Notes: a model not told the origin generated them from the letters alone. 64,000 nt of DNA from Myxococcales bacterium (GCA_016703425.1 JADJCA010000013.1:1-64000), one strand, 5' to 3'; shown: positions 42,328-54,434, counted from the first letter of the stretch. Program-made: numbers and translations.

Positions 42328-45084
42328 TCACGGGAGGTGCTCGAGCCCGCGGTCACCGAGCGCGGCCAGGCCACCCCCGGCGTCGAACCACGTGAATGCG
42401 ATCCAGTCCGCGCCTGGCGGCAGGCGCCGTTCGGCAAGCGGCGTCGCCGGGTTGGAGGCCGTATCGTAGACGCGCAAGCGTTGCTCGTCCCAGGCGGCGA
42501 CCCGCTCGCCCGACGCCGATCGCGGCGGCGCGGCGAACTCGACCTCGCTCGCGACGCCGAGCCTGCCGCTCGCAAGGCCCGAAATCGATACGGAGGCCCC
42601 TCGCTGCGCGTCGTGCAGGTGCACGCGATCGTTGCCGACAACGACTGCGCCCGCGGAACGGAACGCCGGCGTCCAGCCGTCGCGCAGCGTCACGCCGCCG
42701 TCGACGACATCGACGAGCTTGAAGATGCGTGAAGCCTTCACACACTCCTTGGTGAAGAAGTCGTTGGCGCCTTCGCTGAAGCAAAACCCCGTCGAGGGTG
42801 TCCGTTCGACCGCATAGTCGGCAGTGATGAATCGTGGCGGGGCGTCCCCCACCGCCACAAGCGAGCCCGGGGTGTTGAACGACGAGAGCAGCACCGGTGT
42901 CGCCTCGCGCAGATCGATGCGATCGACGAAAAAGCGGACCTTGCCGGGCGTCGCGTCGGAGGTCGACCAGCGACTCGTGAGCACAATCCCTCCGGCCGCG
43001 ACCAGGGGCGTGACGCCGAGACTGGCGGGCAGCTCGATGGGAGGAGCGACGACCGGCGCCGAAGGATTTGCGAAGTCGACGACTCGCAGGGTCCGCCTGG
43101 GTAACACGCGCTCGCGGTCGGCCTCTCGCGCGTACACGATCTCGAGGAACGCGACCTTCGAGCCGACCGCCACGACACCATCGTCGACGGCGGCGATGGC
43201 GCCTTCGTAGTACCGAGTGGCGCGATACGCGTCGAACAGGCCGGCCCCGGCTACGTCGGTCCTGCCCAGCGGCGCGGTGCCAACTTCGACGCGACCAAGG
43301 AGACGCGGCGCTCGCGGATCAACCACGTCAAAGGCGGCCGCTACGAAGGTCTTGGGAGCCCCAAACGACACCATTCTCGGCGCCGCGAGGACGGCCACCG
43401 CGTCACTCACGAAGAACAGACGCGCCTGGCGGTACCCGATGCTGTCGGCAAGCGTCCCGCAGACGCTTCTCCCGTCGGGCTCGGGAATCACGAGGCTGCC
43501 GAGCGTTGCCTCGGGCGCCGACGCCGTAGCCGTGCGCAGCACGAGCGACGATCCCTGCGTGCCGAGGATCAGAGCGCGGTCGCCACGAGCGGCGGTCGCG
43601 AGCACCGGTCGCGTCAACGGGGCTTCGGCGACGAGGGCCGGCGTCGGCTGCGTGGCTGCGTCGAAGGTGGCCACGACGCGGTCGGAGGTTGTCACGAGAC
43701 GTGTCCCGACGAAGAGGGCCCGCTGGGGCGCCCCTTCGGGTCGAGCGACGCCGCGCGCGCTGAGCGCGTCGCGACCGAGGTCGAGGACCTGCACGCCGCC
43801 GCGCGGCGCGCAGGAGCCATCGCCGAGCCTCCCGCTCGCAAAAGGCACGGCGAGCGTCGTACCGCTCCGCTCGATGGCTGCGACGGAGACGGCCTCGCCA
43901 GGAACGGAGAGCTCTGACAACAGCCGCGGCGGGACGCCGGCATCCACGTTGTAGAGTGCAACTGTCGAGCCGCCAGCGACGACGAGCCGGTCGCCCTCAA
44001 GCCCGTACACGGCGCCCGGCGCAGGCATGTCGAGGGAAGCCCCAAAGGCTGGCGCCGTGGGGTTGGTGAGGTCGACGGCCACGAGCCGCCCCGGAGGGCC
44101 CAAGGTGACGTAGGCGCGCGTCCCAGTAAAACCGGCGGAGAGGGCGCGTTGACCTTCCGCCACGGGCATGGCCGCGACGCCGCGCCGCTCCGGGCTCGCC
44201 GGGCCGGACGTCGCGAAGGTTTCGATGACGAGCGGGCCGTCGCGATCCCCGAAGGGGCCCGCCTCTTGGCTGATCACGCGGAGGATCCCCGCTTCCTCGT
44301 GGAGTAGCGAGGGGTGGGAGACGGCGCCTTGCGCCGTGAGGGTCGCTCCCAGAGAAAGCGCACCGTCGGCGCCAACCGCCAAGAGCTGAAGCCTCGACGG
44401 CGCATCTCCCGACGAGCCAAACAGATAGAGGCGCCCGCCGGTCACGGCGGGCGTGAAGGCGCCCTCGACGGGAAGCTCGCCCAGTGGCGCGAGCCCGCTG
44501 GGCGCCACGCGATACGTCGCGACGTACGTCTTGAAGGGCGTCCCGGCGTCGGAGTATGGGCCCCACGCGGCGCTGACGGCGACGAGCGTGTCGCCCATCG
44601 GCTCGAGCCACGAGACGAACCCGGGGAGCACGCGCCGGCCCGTCTCGACAAGCTCGGAAGGCACGCTGGCGTCAAAGGTGACGAGTTCGCTCTCTCCCGG
44701 CGCCGGCGCGTTCGGCGCCCGCGTCACGACCACCACCACGCTGCCGCGCACGTAGAGCGCAGACGGCACGCCGTTGAGAGGTCGGCGCGCGAGAATCTCC
44801 GGCCGATCAGGATCAGTGAGGTCGACCACGTGGAGCGACGCCTCCGTGGCTGCGTAGAGCCGCGTGCCTTCCATCTTCACGAGCCGTGGTCCGCCCGGAG
44901 CCGGCACAGAGCCTGGATCGTCGAAGCCGCCCTTGCCCGCCTCGGGTCCGCTCCCGTAATCGTGACTCATTCGAGTCGGCGCCGGATCGTCCGACTCGAA
45001 GGCCTCAGGCACAGCCACGGCGCTTGGTGCCGCGTCGGAGCAGGAGAGTCCGAGGACTACGAGGGGCCAAAGCTGCGGGCGCAT
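42328..45084 (-). CDS. Large beta-propeller-domain lipoprotein
   Basis: 918 aa; ATG 45084. The signal peptide ends LVVLGLSC. A spacer covers ~20-65 (DPAPTRMSHDYGSGPEAGKG). Beta-propeller blades run through ~70-900, with recurring WVDLTDPDRP-like turns (VVDLTDPDRPEILARRPL; VDFANPSAPVVAPPIELPAS). This matches the secreted beta-propeller-domain proteins of myxobacteria. One long domain with ~12-14 blades would exceed a single propeller, so two are likely. Ligand unknown. Transcribed alone; the promoter side faces the DUF416-like gene. Confidence 0.8.
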   Translation of the reverse strand: MRPQLWPLVVLGLSCSDAAPSAVAVPEAFESDDPAPTRMSHDYGSGPEAGKGGFDDPGSVPAPGGPRLVKMEGTRLYAATEASLHVVDLTDPDRPEILARRPLNGVPSALYVRGSVVVVVTRAPNAPAPGESELVTFDASVPSELVETGRRVLPGFVSWLEPMGDTLVAVSAAWGPYSDAGTPFKTYVATYRVAPSGLAPLGELPVEGAFTPAVTGGRLYLFGSSGDAPSRLQLLAVGADGALSLGATLTAQGAVSHPSLLHEEAGILRVISQEAGPFGDRDGPLVIETFATSGPASPERRGVAAMPVAEGQRALSAGFTGTRAYVTLGPPGRLVAVDLTNPTAPAFGASLDMPAPGAVYGLEGDRLVVAGGSTVALYNVDAGVPPRLLSELSVPGEAVSVAAIERSGTTLAVPFASGRLGDGSCAPRGGVQVLDLGRDALSARGVARPEGAPQRALFVGTRLVTTSDRVVATFDAATQPTPALVAEAPLTRPVLATAARGDRALILGTQGSSLVLRTATASAPEATLGSLVIPEPDGRSVCGTLADSIGYRQARLFFVSDAVAVLAAPRMVSFGAPKTFVAAAFDVVDPRAPRLLGRVEVGTAPLGRTDVAGAGLFDAYRATRYYEGAIAAVDDGVVAVGSKVAFLEIVYAREADRERVLPRRTLRVVDFANPSAPVVAPPIELPASLGVTPLVAAGGIVLTSRWSTSDATPGKVRFFVDRIDLREATPVLLSSFNTPGSLVAVGDAPPRFITADYAVERTPSTGFCFSEGANDFFTKECVKASRIFKLVDVVDGGVTLRDGWTPAFRSAGAVVVGNDRVHLHDAQRGASVSISGLASGRLGVASEVEFAAPPRSASGERVAAWDEQRLRVYDTASNPATPLAERRLPPGADWIAFTWFDAGGGLAALGDRGLEHLP

Positions 45085-45257
45085 CGGGCAGGGACGCGAC
45101 GGTGGCCGCGACGACGGACTGTGTCAGCCGATGCTGTCCTGCGCACGCGCAGGGGCGAGCGGACCATCCGGACGCATGGCTCTCTCTCCTGCGCGCCTCC
45201 TCCGGTCGGTACCGCGACGCTAGCTGGTGGTGTAGCGTCTTGGCGGAGGTTGCGTCG

Positions 45258-45737
45258 GTGGACTACGAGGTGCTTGCGAACCGATTGCAGGTGGTGCGCC
45301 GCCCTCTTCGCGTGGCCTTCGGGGCGGCTTGCGTGGGACGAATTCTCATCATCCACGAGCTGTGCAAGAGCGACGGGCCGACGGAGGCTCTTGAAGAGGC
45401 GCTGAGCCTGGCGTGGGTGTTCGCGTCGGGAGCCGCCCCGTATCCCGATCCCGAACTCGGAGGGCGGTCCGAGCACTGCGCATGCAGTGCGGTGGCCTGC
45501 GCGCTCGATGTCCTTTTCGACGAGAGGGGCAAGTCGGCCGCCCTTGCCGCGACGTGGGCGCTCCAGACCATCAGCAACATGGGCGACGAAGAGGGCGTTG
45601 CCGAGGAAGCGGAGTGGCATGAGCGAGCGCTCGCGATCGTAGAAGACTGGCCCGAGGGCAGGACCATCGACCCCCAGATGTTCGACCCAATCTCCGAGAC
45701 CGAGCCCGCCTGGCGCACGCGGTGGGTGGAGAGCTAG
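45258..45737 (+). CDS. DUF416-like / immunity-type small protein
   Basis: 159 aa from GTG 45258, with GGAGG eight bases upstream; the open frame is longer but the upstream part is Arg/Trp-rich noise. Helical: VAFGAACVGRILIIHELCKS, EALEEALSLAWVFASGAAPY, ACSAVACALDVLFDERGKSA. The order of helices resembles DUF416 (YjaG), a family also used as immunity proteins, but the resemblance is weak. No toxin gene is adjacent. Cytoplasmic; function unknown. Confidence 0.55.
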   Translation: MDYEVLANRLQVVRRPLRVAFGAACVGRILIIHELCKSDGPTEALEEALSLAWVFASGAAPYPDPELGGRSEHCACSAVACALDVLFDERGKSAALAATWALQTISNMGDEEGVAEEAEWHERALAIVEDWPEGRTIDPQMFDPISETEPAWRTRWVES

Positions 45738-45859
45738 GCGTCAGCGCGCGCCGCGGATTCTCAAGGGCGCTGAGACGGAGAGAGCGGGAGAGAGCACGTC
45801 GTCCACGGGCACGGGCACGCTTCACGGGCAGAGGGCGCGACCCGCCGCCGGGATTTGCT

Positions 45860-45925
45860 CTTTCCTGTACGAGTCCGTTGCGGAGCGGACGCTTCGTCCG
45901 CGCAGCCGGACGAGTACACGGAAAG
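45860..45925. ncRNA. Long imperfect inverted repeat with nested hairpin (possible structured RNA or terminator)
   Basis: Outer arms 45860-45877 and 45907-45925 pair imperfectly (CTTTCCTGTACGAGTCCG with CGGACGAGTACACGGAAAG). An inner perfect hairpin GCGGACG-CTT-CGTCCGC spans 45885-45901. It lies between the tRNA terminator and the DUF416-like gene. The nested arms would fold well as RNA; no coding frame explains them. Confidence 0.45.
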
Positions 45926-45949
45926 ACAGAAGCCCTGACAAAGCGAAGA

Positions 45950-45974
45950 GGCCAAGACCCGTCAGGTCTTGGCC
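45950..45974. terminator. Perfect 10-bp stem terminator downstream of tRNA-Gly
   Basis: GGCCAAGACC (45950-45959) pairs perfectly with GGTCTTGGCC (45965-45974) around CGTCA. It lies ten bases after the 3' end of the minus-strand tRNA, followed on that strand by a moderately T-rich stretch. It probably terminates the tRNA transcript. Confidence 0.75.
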
Positions 45975-45984
45975 TCAAGCATAG

Positions 45985-46056
45985 AGCGGGAGAAGGGATT
46001 TGAACCCTCGACGTCCACCTTGGCAAGGTGGCACTCTACCACTGAGTTACTCCCGC
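45985..46056 (-). tRNA. tRNA-Gly (anticodon GCC)
   Basis: On the minus strand the acceptor arm GCGGGAG pairs with CTCCCGC; the D arm is ACTCAGTGGTAGAGT; the anticodon arm CCACC-TTGCCAA-GGTGG carries GCC; and the T arm is GAGGG-TTCAAAT-CCCTT. The discriminator is T and no CCA is encoded. It reads GGC/GGT codons, heavily used in this GC-rich genome. Confidence 0.95.
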
Positions 46057-46390
46057 GAAGGCCCGGGAAGATGCACCAGACGCTCGGCCTCTGTCAACGG
46101 CGATTTCCTCCGCCGGTCCCGCAACCACCTACGGACCACCAGCAGCGCCGCCGGCCCCCTCCACGCAAGCGCCCGCCGAGGCGCAATCTGCCCGAGTTAG
46201 CAGCAATTAGGCCGAGCCCCCGAATCGCTTGGTTTACCGCTGCAATCCGCGGCCTGGACCGCCCGACGTCCCGTTGCAACCGGTTGCCTCATGGTGCCGG
46301 CGGTGGCCGGCGGATTCGGGACCTTCGCATAGTTTTCCAGCAGTTGGGCGGGGGGTGTTTCGTGGCCCAAGGGTTGCTGAACACCCCTTC
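46057..46390. promoter_or_regulatory. Upstream region of tRNA-Gly and the AraC gene, with inverted repeats
   Basis: No gene recognised. It holds a perfect palindrome GCAACCGGTTGC (46276-46287) and an 8-bp inverted repeat GGGGTGTT/AACACCCC (46352-46359 and 46380-46387) that ends four bases before the AraC start. Both could be operator sites; the second could also mask translation initiation. The tRNA promoter must lie near the left edge. Confidence 0.5.
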
Positions 46391-47245
46391 GTGAACCTCG
46401 ACCAACAAAAGTACGAAGGCGAATGGATTGGGCCCGCGGTTTACGGGTGGTCGCTGAACCACTGGAACCACGAGCTCGTTGCCCGCAAAGACGCCATGGC
46501 GGCGTACCACGAGGTCGCCGTCTCGCTGAGCGGGAGCTTCTCGTTTACGCCTCACGGCGGGAGCGAGGTCATCGCGAAGGAGCGCGGCATCATCACCTAC
46601 ACGCGCGGCTCGCTCTTCGAGATGCGCTACGGCGGCGAGCTGGGCGCCGGCAAGATGGTGGGCTTCGGCGTGCCCTCAGCCGAACACCTCGGCGTGCCCG
46701 AGTTCCGGTTCGCGAAGACCCTCGTCGACGACGCGTCGTTCGTCGACTTCGCCGTCAGCTTCCTCTACGCCAAAGAGCGTGGCGCTCCCCTCCCCCAAGC
46801 CGAAGTCGAAGCCGCGCTTCGCAACTTCGTGACGGTGCACGGTGAGGTCCTTCGGCCCGACGCCATCGCGCGGGTCAAGCTCGAGATCGATCGCAACCCC
46901 GCCGCCCCGCTCTACCTCGCTCACCTCGCCGAAATGGCGACCATGAAGCCTGACACGTTCTCGCGCGCCTTCGCGCGCCGCTACGGCCTGTCGCCCATCG
47001 CGTACCGCGTCCGTCGGCGCCTCGTCGAGGCGGGCCGCTTGCTCATCGAGGCGCCGGAGATGCTCGTCAGCGAGATCGCCGCGCGCGTCGGCTTCGACGA
47101 CGTCCGCAACTTCCACCGCGCGTTCCGTCAGCGCTGCGGCATGAGCCCCGTCGAGTTCCGCGTCGTTTGCGGCGTGAGCTCAAACCGGCGCTCGGGCGTG
47201 CCCCCGAAGCTCGAGAGCACGGGTCACGAGCAACAAGTCGCCTGA
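46391..47245 (+). CDS. AraC-family transcription regulator
   Basis: 284 aa from GTG 46391 (GTG 46355 is an alternative; neither has a strong ribosome-binding site). An N-terminal sensing domain covers ~1-170 (YEGEWIGPAVYGWSLNHWNH, VAVSLSGSFSFTPHGGSEVI). The C-terminal double helix-turn-helix is MATMKPDTFSRAFARRYGLS and VSEIAARVGFDDVRNFHRAF followed by RCGMSPVEFR, the AraC signature. The ligand is unknown. It is transcribed away from the tRNA and is followed by a clear Rho-independent terminator. Confidence 0.85.
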   Translation: MNLDQQKYEGEWIGPAVYGWSLNHWNHELVARKDAMAAYHEVAVSLSGSFSFTPHGGSEVIAKERGIITYTRGSLFEMRYGGELGAGKMVGFGVPSAEHLGVPEFRFAKTLVDDASFVDFAVSFLYAKERGAPLPQAEVEAALRNFVTVHGEVLRPDAIARVKLEIDRNPAAPLYLAHLAEMATMKPDTFSRAFARRYGLSPIAYRVRRRLVEAGRLLIEAPEMLVSEIAARVGFDDVRNFHRAFRQRCGMSPVEFRVVCGVSSNRRSGVPPKLESTGHEQQVA

Positions 47246-47288
47246 GCCGTCTGGCGCGTGCGGGACGCGTGCGCTCTAGCAACCCTTT

Positions 47289-47331
47289 GGAGGAGGTCGA
47301 GCCATCGCGGTCGGCCTCCTCCTCTTTTTTT
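47289..47331 (+). terminator. Rho-independent terminator of the AraC gene
   Basis: A 12-bp stem (47289-47300 with 47311-47322, one G-T pair) and a ten-base loop are followed by TCTTTTTTT at 47323-47331. It lies about 45 bases after the AraC stop and directly before the stop of the convergent lipoprotein gene. Confidence 0.9.
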
Positions 47332-47333
47332 CG

Positions 47334-47945
47334 CTACTCGCGCGAGAGGACCCACTCGGAGCGGAGCACGCGCCCTTGGCCGTCGACCTCAAAGATGAGG
47401 TGATCCTTCCAGCCACGCCATTGGTAGAGGAGCCGCTCGGCCGCGCGGCCATCTTGCCGGCCCGTCGGCCCCCAGTCCTTCGCACCCGAACGCACCACGC
47501 TGTCGGGCTGGCCCATGATCCGCAGGACCGTGTCGCGTGAGGCGTTCACGAGCTTCTGCCCGAGCTCGTTCATGATCTGACGCTTGCGACCCTTCGTGTG
47601 GTTCACGTCGTATTCGGTCATGGGCAGTGGCCTGATGCGCTTCCACTCGGAGCCGAGCTGCTCAAGCGCCCCCGACGGCGGGCCGCCCTTCCAAGCGCCG
47701 GCAGCGGGACCGCCTTTCGGGTGGGGCTTGGGCACCGCCGCGTCCACCTCCGCATCAGGCTCGCCGGCGTCGACCTTCGCCTTGAAGGTTGGGTCGGGCG
47801 GAGGCGGGACCTCCTGGAACGTGCGGCGTTCGAGGGGGATGGCCTCGCCCCCACGCTGCGCAACGCACCCAAAGCCCGCGACAACCGGAACGGCAAGGGC
47901 CACGGCTCCTCCCAGCACGACGGCCGCTCGCTTCACCTTGCCCAT
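47334..47945 (-). CDS. Lipoprotein with SmpA/BamE-like motif
   Basis: 203 aa from ATG 47945; the open frame upstream is a shadow of the hydroxy-acid oxidase. The signal peptide ends VVAGFGC. A Pro/Asp/Lys-rich linker covers ~35-95. Residues ~105-200 contain RRPLPMTEYDVN-like sequence and ELGQKLVNASRDTVLRIMGQ followed by PDSVV. The GxPD ending is typical of SmpA/BamE/OmlA lipoproteins that aid outer-membrane assembly or stability. The match is motif-level only. It is divergent from the oxidase at 48045. Confidence 0.65.
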   Translation of the reverse strand: MGKVKRAAVVLGGAVALAVPVVAGFGCVAQRGGEAIPLERRTFQEVPPPPDPTFKAKVDAGEPDAEVDAAVPKPHPKGGPAAGAWKGGPPSGALEQLGSEWKRIRPLPMTEYDVNHTKGRKRQIMNELGQKLVNASRDTVLRIMGQPDSVVRSGAKDWGPTGRQDGRAAERLLYQWRGWKDHLIFEVDGQGRVLRSEWVLSRE

Positions 47946-48044
47946 GAGGAGCGAAAGTCTAGCTGATGTGTCTAGCCGATGTCGCCCGGGGCTCGCGGTT
48001 CGCTCGCGCGCTCGGGCAACAACTTTTCGCGATACCTTCGCCTC

Positions 48045-49184
48045 ATGGCCCAAGGTGCACAAGGCCCCCTCGTGACCGTCGACGACTGGGAGCGCGCGGC
48101 GCGCGCACGCCTCGTGCCGATGGCCTACGACTACTTTCGCTCCGGCGCCGACGAAGAGCACTCGCTGCATCGAAACCGCGAGGCGTATGCGCGCTACGCG
48201 ATTCACTACCGCACGCTCGTGGACGTCGGCGCAGCGAACACGACGACGACGCTCCTCGGCCACGAGCTCAAGACCCCCATCCTCGTGGCGCCGACCGCGT
48301 ACCACCGCATGGCGCACGTGGGTGGCGAAGCCGCGTCGGCCGGCGGCACCGCCGATGCGGGCTCGCTTTTCGTCGTCTCGAGCCTCGCCACGACGTCGCT
48401 CGAAGACATCGCCGCCGTCACGCCCAAGGGGCCACGGTGGTTTCAGCTCTACGTCCACCGCGATCGTGCGTTCACCGATCGGCTCGTCGAGCGCGCGCGC
48501 GCCGCCGCCTATTCCGCCATCGCGGTCACCGTCGACGCGCCAGTCTTGGGCCGCCGCGTCCGCGACGTGCAGAACGGCTTCGCGCTCCCGCGCGGCCTCG
48601 CGATGGAGAACCTCAAGGAGGCCATCCCCGACGCGCTCAAAGACGGCGATGGATCGGAGCTCGCGCGGTACGTGGCGGCGCGACACGATCCGTCCTTCTC
48701 AATCACCGACCTCGAAGCGCTCGTGAAGCGCGCGGCGCCGCTCCCCATCGTCGTCAAGGGCATCGTCCGCGGCGACGACGCGCGGCGCGCCATCGACGTT
48801 GGCGCGGCGGCCATCTGGGTGTCGAACCACGGGGGGCGGCAGCTCGACTTTGCGCCGGCGACGCTCGACGTCTTGCCTGAGGTCCGCGCGGCTGCCGCCG
48901 GACGCGTGCCGGTCGTCGTCGACGGCGGCATTCGCTCCGGCACCCATGCGCTTATCGCGCTGGCGCGTGGCGCCGACGCTGTCTTCGTGGGCCGGCCCGT
49001 GATCTGGGGCCTCACCGTCGGAGGACGCGAGGGCGTGCGCACCATCCTCGAGCTCTTGCACGCGGAGCTGTGCCGTTCGATGGCGCTCGCCGGCGCGCCG
49101 GACCTCGCGTCGCTTCGTCACGATCTGGTGCGCCCGCACGCCGAACCGCGGGACGAGCCGCCGCGCGAGCCTCGCGGCGCTTGA
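48045..49184 (+). CDS. FMN-dependent alpha-hydroxy-acid oxidase/dehydrogenase
   Basis: 379 aa from ATG 48045; an upstream in-frame ATG at 47979 would add a basic stretch, so the later start is preferred. The (beta/alpha)8 FMN fold has APTAYHRMAHVGGEAASAGG near the N-end, LPIVVKGIVRGDDARRAID (FMN-contact Lys), WVSNHGGRQLD with the catalytic His, and VVVDGGIRSGTHALIALARG. It oxidises an alpha-hydroxy acid such as lactate or glycolate, with FMN; which one is uncertain. It is followed 16 bases later by an alpha/beta hydrolase gene. Confidence 0.9.
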   Translation: MAQGAQGPLVTVDDWERAARARLVPMAYDYFRSGADEEHSLHRNREAYARYAIHYRTLVDVGAANTTTTLLGHELKTPILVAPTAYHRMAHVGGEAASAGGTADAGSLFVVSSLATTSLEDIAAVTPKGPRWFQLYVHRDRAFTDRLVERARAAAYSAIAVTVDAPVLGRRVRDVQNGFALPRGLAMENLKEAIPDALKDGDGSELARYVAARHDPSFSITDLEALVKRAAPLPIVVKGIVRGDDARRAIDVGAAAIWVSNHGGRQLDFAPATLDVLPEVRAAAAGRVPVVVDGGIRSGTHALIALARGADAVFVGRPVIWGLTVGGREGVRTILELLHAELCRSMALAGAPDLASLRHDLVRPHAEPRDEPPREPRGA

Positions 49185-49200
49185 TCGGCTAACCTCCGTC

Positions 49201-50070
49201 ATGCCCTTCCTCTTGCCGCTCGCCGAGCGCGTGGCGCGCATCGCGCTTCGGCGCCGCGGATTCTCGAGCCGCGTCATCGCCGTCGGGGGCGCCCAGGTGC
49301 ACGCCTACGAAGCCGACGGCCACGGGGCGCTGCCGCCGCTCGCCGTGCTCCACGGAATCGGCTCCGCGGCGGCCGCCTTCGCGCGCGTCCTCGCGGGTGT
49401 GCAGCCGCACGTGCGGCGCGTCGTCGCGCCGGAGATGCCGGGGCACGGCTTCAGCCCGGCCCCGCCGTTCCCGATGACACCGGACAAGCTGATGGACGTG
49501 ATGACGGAAGCGCTCGACGCGCTCTTGCCCGAGCCCGCGATTGTCTGCGGCAACTCGCTCGGCGGCGCCGTGGCGCTCCACTACGCGCTGGCGCGCCCCG
49601 AGAAGGTCCTCGGCCTCGTCTTGCTCTCGCCGGCGGGGCTCAAGCTGCCGGCCGCGGAGCTCGATGAGCTGAAGAGAACGTTCCACTTCGACACCAACCG
49701 TGACAGTCGTCGGTTCCTAGAGCGGCTCTACCATCGGAGGCCGCCCCTCCTTGCGCTCCTGGCGCGTGAGGTGCGCTCGCAGATGAGCCGCCCCGTCGTG
49801 CGACACTTGCTGGAGAGCGTGACGCCCGAACACGGCCTCGAACCTCACGAGCTCAATGGGCTCAACGTGCCGACGCTCTTTCTGTGGGGCGCGTCGGAGC
49901 GCATTTTGCCCGCCGTGATGCTCGAGACGTTCCGTGAGCATCTGCCAGCGCACGCGGAGGTCGAGCATCCGGAAGGGATGGGGCACTGCCCTCACCTCGA
50001 TGCGCCGCGGCACGTCGTCGAACGCATCGTACGGTTCGCGCGCGACGTCGACGCGAAGCGCTGCGCCTAG
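49201..50070 (+). CDS. Alpha/beta hydrolase
   Basis: 289 aa; ATG 49201. VLHGIGSAAAAF near residue 50 is the oxyanion-hole HG motif. The nucleophile Ser119 is in VCGNSLGGAVALHY, and His262 in EGMGHCPHLD is the base. An acidic residue (LWGASERILP) precedes it. Helical cap and C-terminal segments complete the fold. The substrate is open; such hydrolases include esterases and haloalkane or epoxide-related enzymes. It is close behind the FMN oxidase gene and may be co-transcribed. Confidence 0.85.
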   Translation: MPFLLPLAERVARIALRRRGFSSRVIAVGGAQVHAYEADGHGALPPLAVLHGIGSAAAAFARVLAGVQPHVRRVVAPEMPGHGFSPAPPFPMTPDKLMDVMTEALDALLPEPAIVCGNSLGGAVALHYALARPEKVLGLVLLSPAGLKLPAAELDELKRTFHFDTNRDSRRFLERLYHRRPPLLALLAREVRSQMSRPVVRHLLESVTPEHGLEPHELNGLNVPTLFLWGASERILPAVMLETFREHLPAHAEVEHPEGMGHCPHLDAPRHVVERIVRFARDVDAKRCA

Positions 50071-50168
50071 CGCGCGCGAGCCTTCAGCTTTGCGACGACG
50101 CACGGGAGCAGTCTCTCTGGAATTTTCCCAATCATGCCCGGCTCCGAACGCGTGGCATATTGATCGCC

Positions 50169-51398
50169 ATGGTCTCTCGTCCTGCTTCGCGGCGACTCCG
50201 CTTTCACCTTCCTCTGAGCGCGGCCTTGCTGTTTATGTTGGCACCGGCGCTGCAGACGGCATGCAGCGCCGACGACGAGGTCGCTGGACCGGGCGAGGGC
50301 AACACCAACGGCGCCGGCAACTCGAGCGGCGGCGGCTCAGGGACCGGAACGGCGACGGGGTCGGCTTCGCCAACGGGATCGCCAACCGGCTCGACGTCTC
50401 CAACGGGCTCCACGTCGCCGACGGGCACGCCCACGTCACCGACACCAACCACCAACCCGACGACGCCAGCACCCGCCACAACCGTCTCGCCGAAGGTCGC
50501 GGGCTGCGACATCTATCCGCCGTCCAACGCGTGGAACAAGAACATCTCAACGGACGCGGTTCATGCGCAGAGCGCGACGTTCATTGCGAACATGGGCCCG
50601 GCGACGGGCCTTCACGCCGACTGGGGCACGAGCGCGGAGCAATACGGGATCCCCATCAACTCGGGCGCGCCGGGCACGCCGCAAGTGCTCACCTGGACCA
50701 CGTCGTGGGGACCCAAGGAGAGCGACAAGCTGCTCTGCCCCGGCGCCGGCGGGAACTTCTGCTACCCGATCCCGACAACGTCGCTCATCGAGGGCGGGCC
50801 TTCGGCGGCCTCCGGCGCCGATCGACACCTGCTCTTCCTCGACACGACGGGCGCGCCGACCAACTGCACGCTCTACGAGCTCTACAAGACGCAGAACTAC
50901 ACGGGCAGCGGCTTCACGGCGGCCAACGGCGCCATCTTTCACTTGAACAGCAACGCCCTCCGGCCCGACGGTTGGACGTCGGGTGACGCTGCCGGCCTGC
51001 CGATCTTGCCGGGTCTGGTGCGCTACGCGGAGGTCACGGCAGGAGCCGTGAAACACGCCCTTCGCTTCACCGTTGGCAGCACGCAGCAGGGCTACATCCA
51101 CCCGGCGACGCACGCCGCCGGCTCTGCGAACGCGTCGCTGCCCCCGATGGGTCTCCGCGTTCGACTCAAGGCTGGAAAGACGGTCGCCGGCGCGAGCCCC
51201 GCCGCTCAGACGCTCATCACGGCCATGAAGACCTACGGCCTGATCCTCGCGGACAACGGCTCCAATTGGTACATCACAGGCGACATGAACGACGGCTGGT
51301 CGACGATTCAGAGCGGCATTCAGTCGGCCTTCAATCAGATCCACGGCTCGGATTTTGAGGCTGTGAACAGCGGCGCGATTTCCACGGCGGGCCTTTGA
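50169..51398 (+). CDS. Secreted lipoprotein with Ser/Thr/Pro/Gly repeat linker
   Basis: 409 aa from ATG 50169 (a TTG three codons earlier is possible). The signal peptide ends APALQTAC. Residues ~35-100 are a low-complexity linker with repeated SPTGST units. The C-terminal domain ~105-405 begins CDIYPPSNAWNKNIST and contains SSAEQYGIPI-like, TNCTLYELYKTQNYTGSG and YIHPATHAAGSANASLPPMG; it is beta-rich and ends GAISTAGL. It is likely a carbohydrate- or surface-binding secreted domain. I do not recognise the family. Confidence 0.7.
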   Translation: MVSRPASRRLRFHLPLSAALLFMLAPALQTACSADDEVAGPGEGNTNGAGNSSGGGSGTGTATGSASPTGSPTGSTSPTGSTSPTGTPTSPTPTTNPTTPAPATTVSPKVAGCDIYPPSNAWNKNISTDAVHAQSATFIANMGPATGLHADWGTSAEQYGIPINSGAPGTPQVLTWTTSWGPKESDKLLCPGAGGNFCYPIPTTSLIEGGPSAASGADRHLLFLDTTGAPTNCTLYELYKTQNYTGSGFTAANGAIFHLNSNALRPDGWTSGDAAGLPILPGLVRYAEVTAGAVKHALRFTVGSTQQGYIHPATHAAGSANASLPPMGLRVRLKAGKTVAGASPAAQTLITAMKTYGLILADNGSNWYITGDMNDGWSTIQSGIQSAFNQIHGSDFEAVNSGAISTAGL

Positions 51399-51439
51399 GC
51401 AAGCGCGCGCGCCGTTTGGCGTGACGCGCGCGCGATTCG

Positions 51440-51470
51440 CGCACGTTCGAGCGCGCGTTTCGAGCGTGCG
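51440..51470. promoter_or_regulatory. Inverted repeat immediately upstream of uvrA
   Basis: CGCACGTTCGA (51440-51450) pairs with TCGAGCGTGCG (51460-51470) with one G-T pair around a nine-base loop. It lies 21 bases before the uvrA start. It could be the terminator of the preceding gene or a repressor site; it does not match a textbook LexA box. Confidence 0.4.
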
Positions 51471-51491
51471 TTGCGCTACGCTGCCGGGCCC

Positions 51492-54410
<2,919 letters not shown>

Positions 54411-54434
54411 CGGCGCCCGACGCCGACGCGAGCC

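Noticed and set aside
51400..51470. LexA/SOS box upstream of uvrA
   Set aside because: An inverted repeat is present, but no match to a known LexA consensus could be seen.
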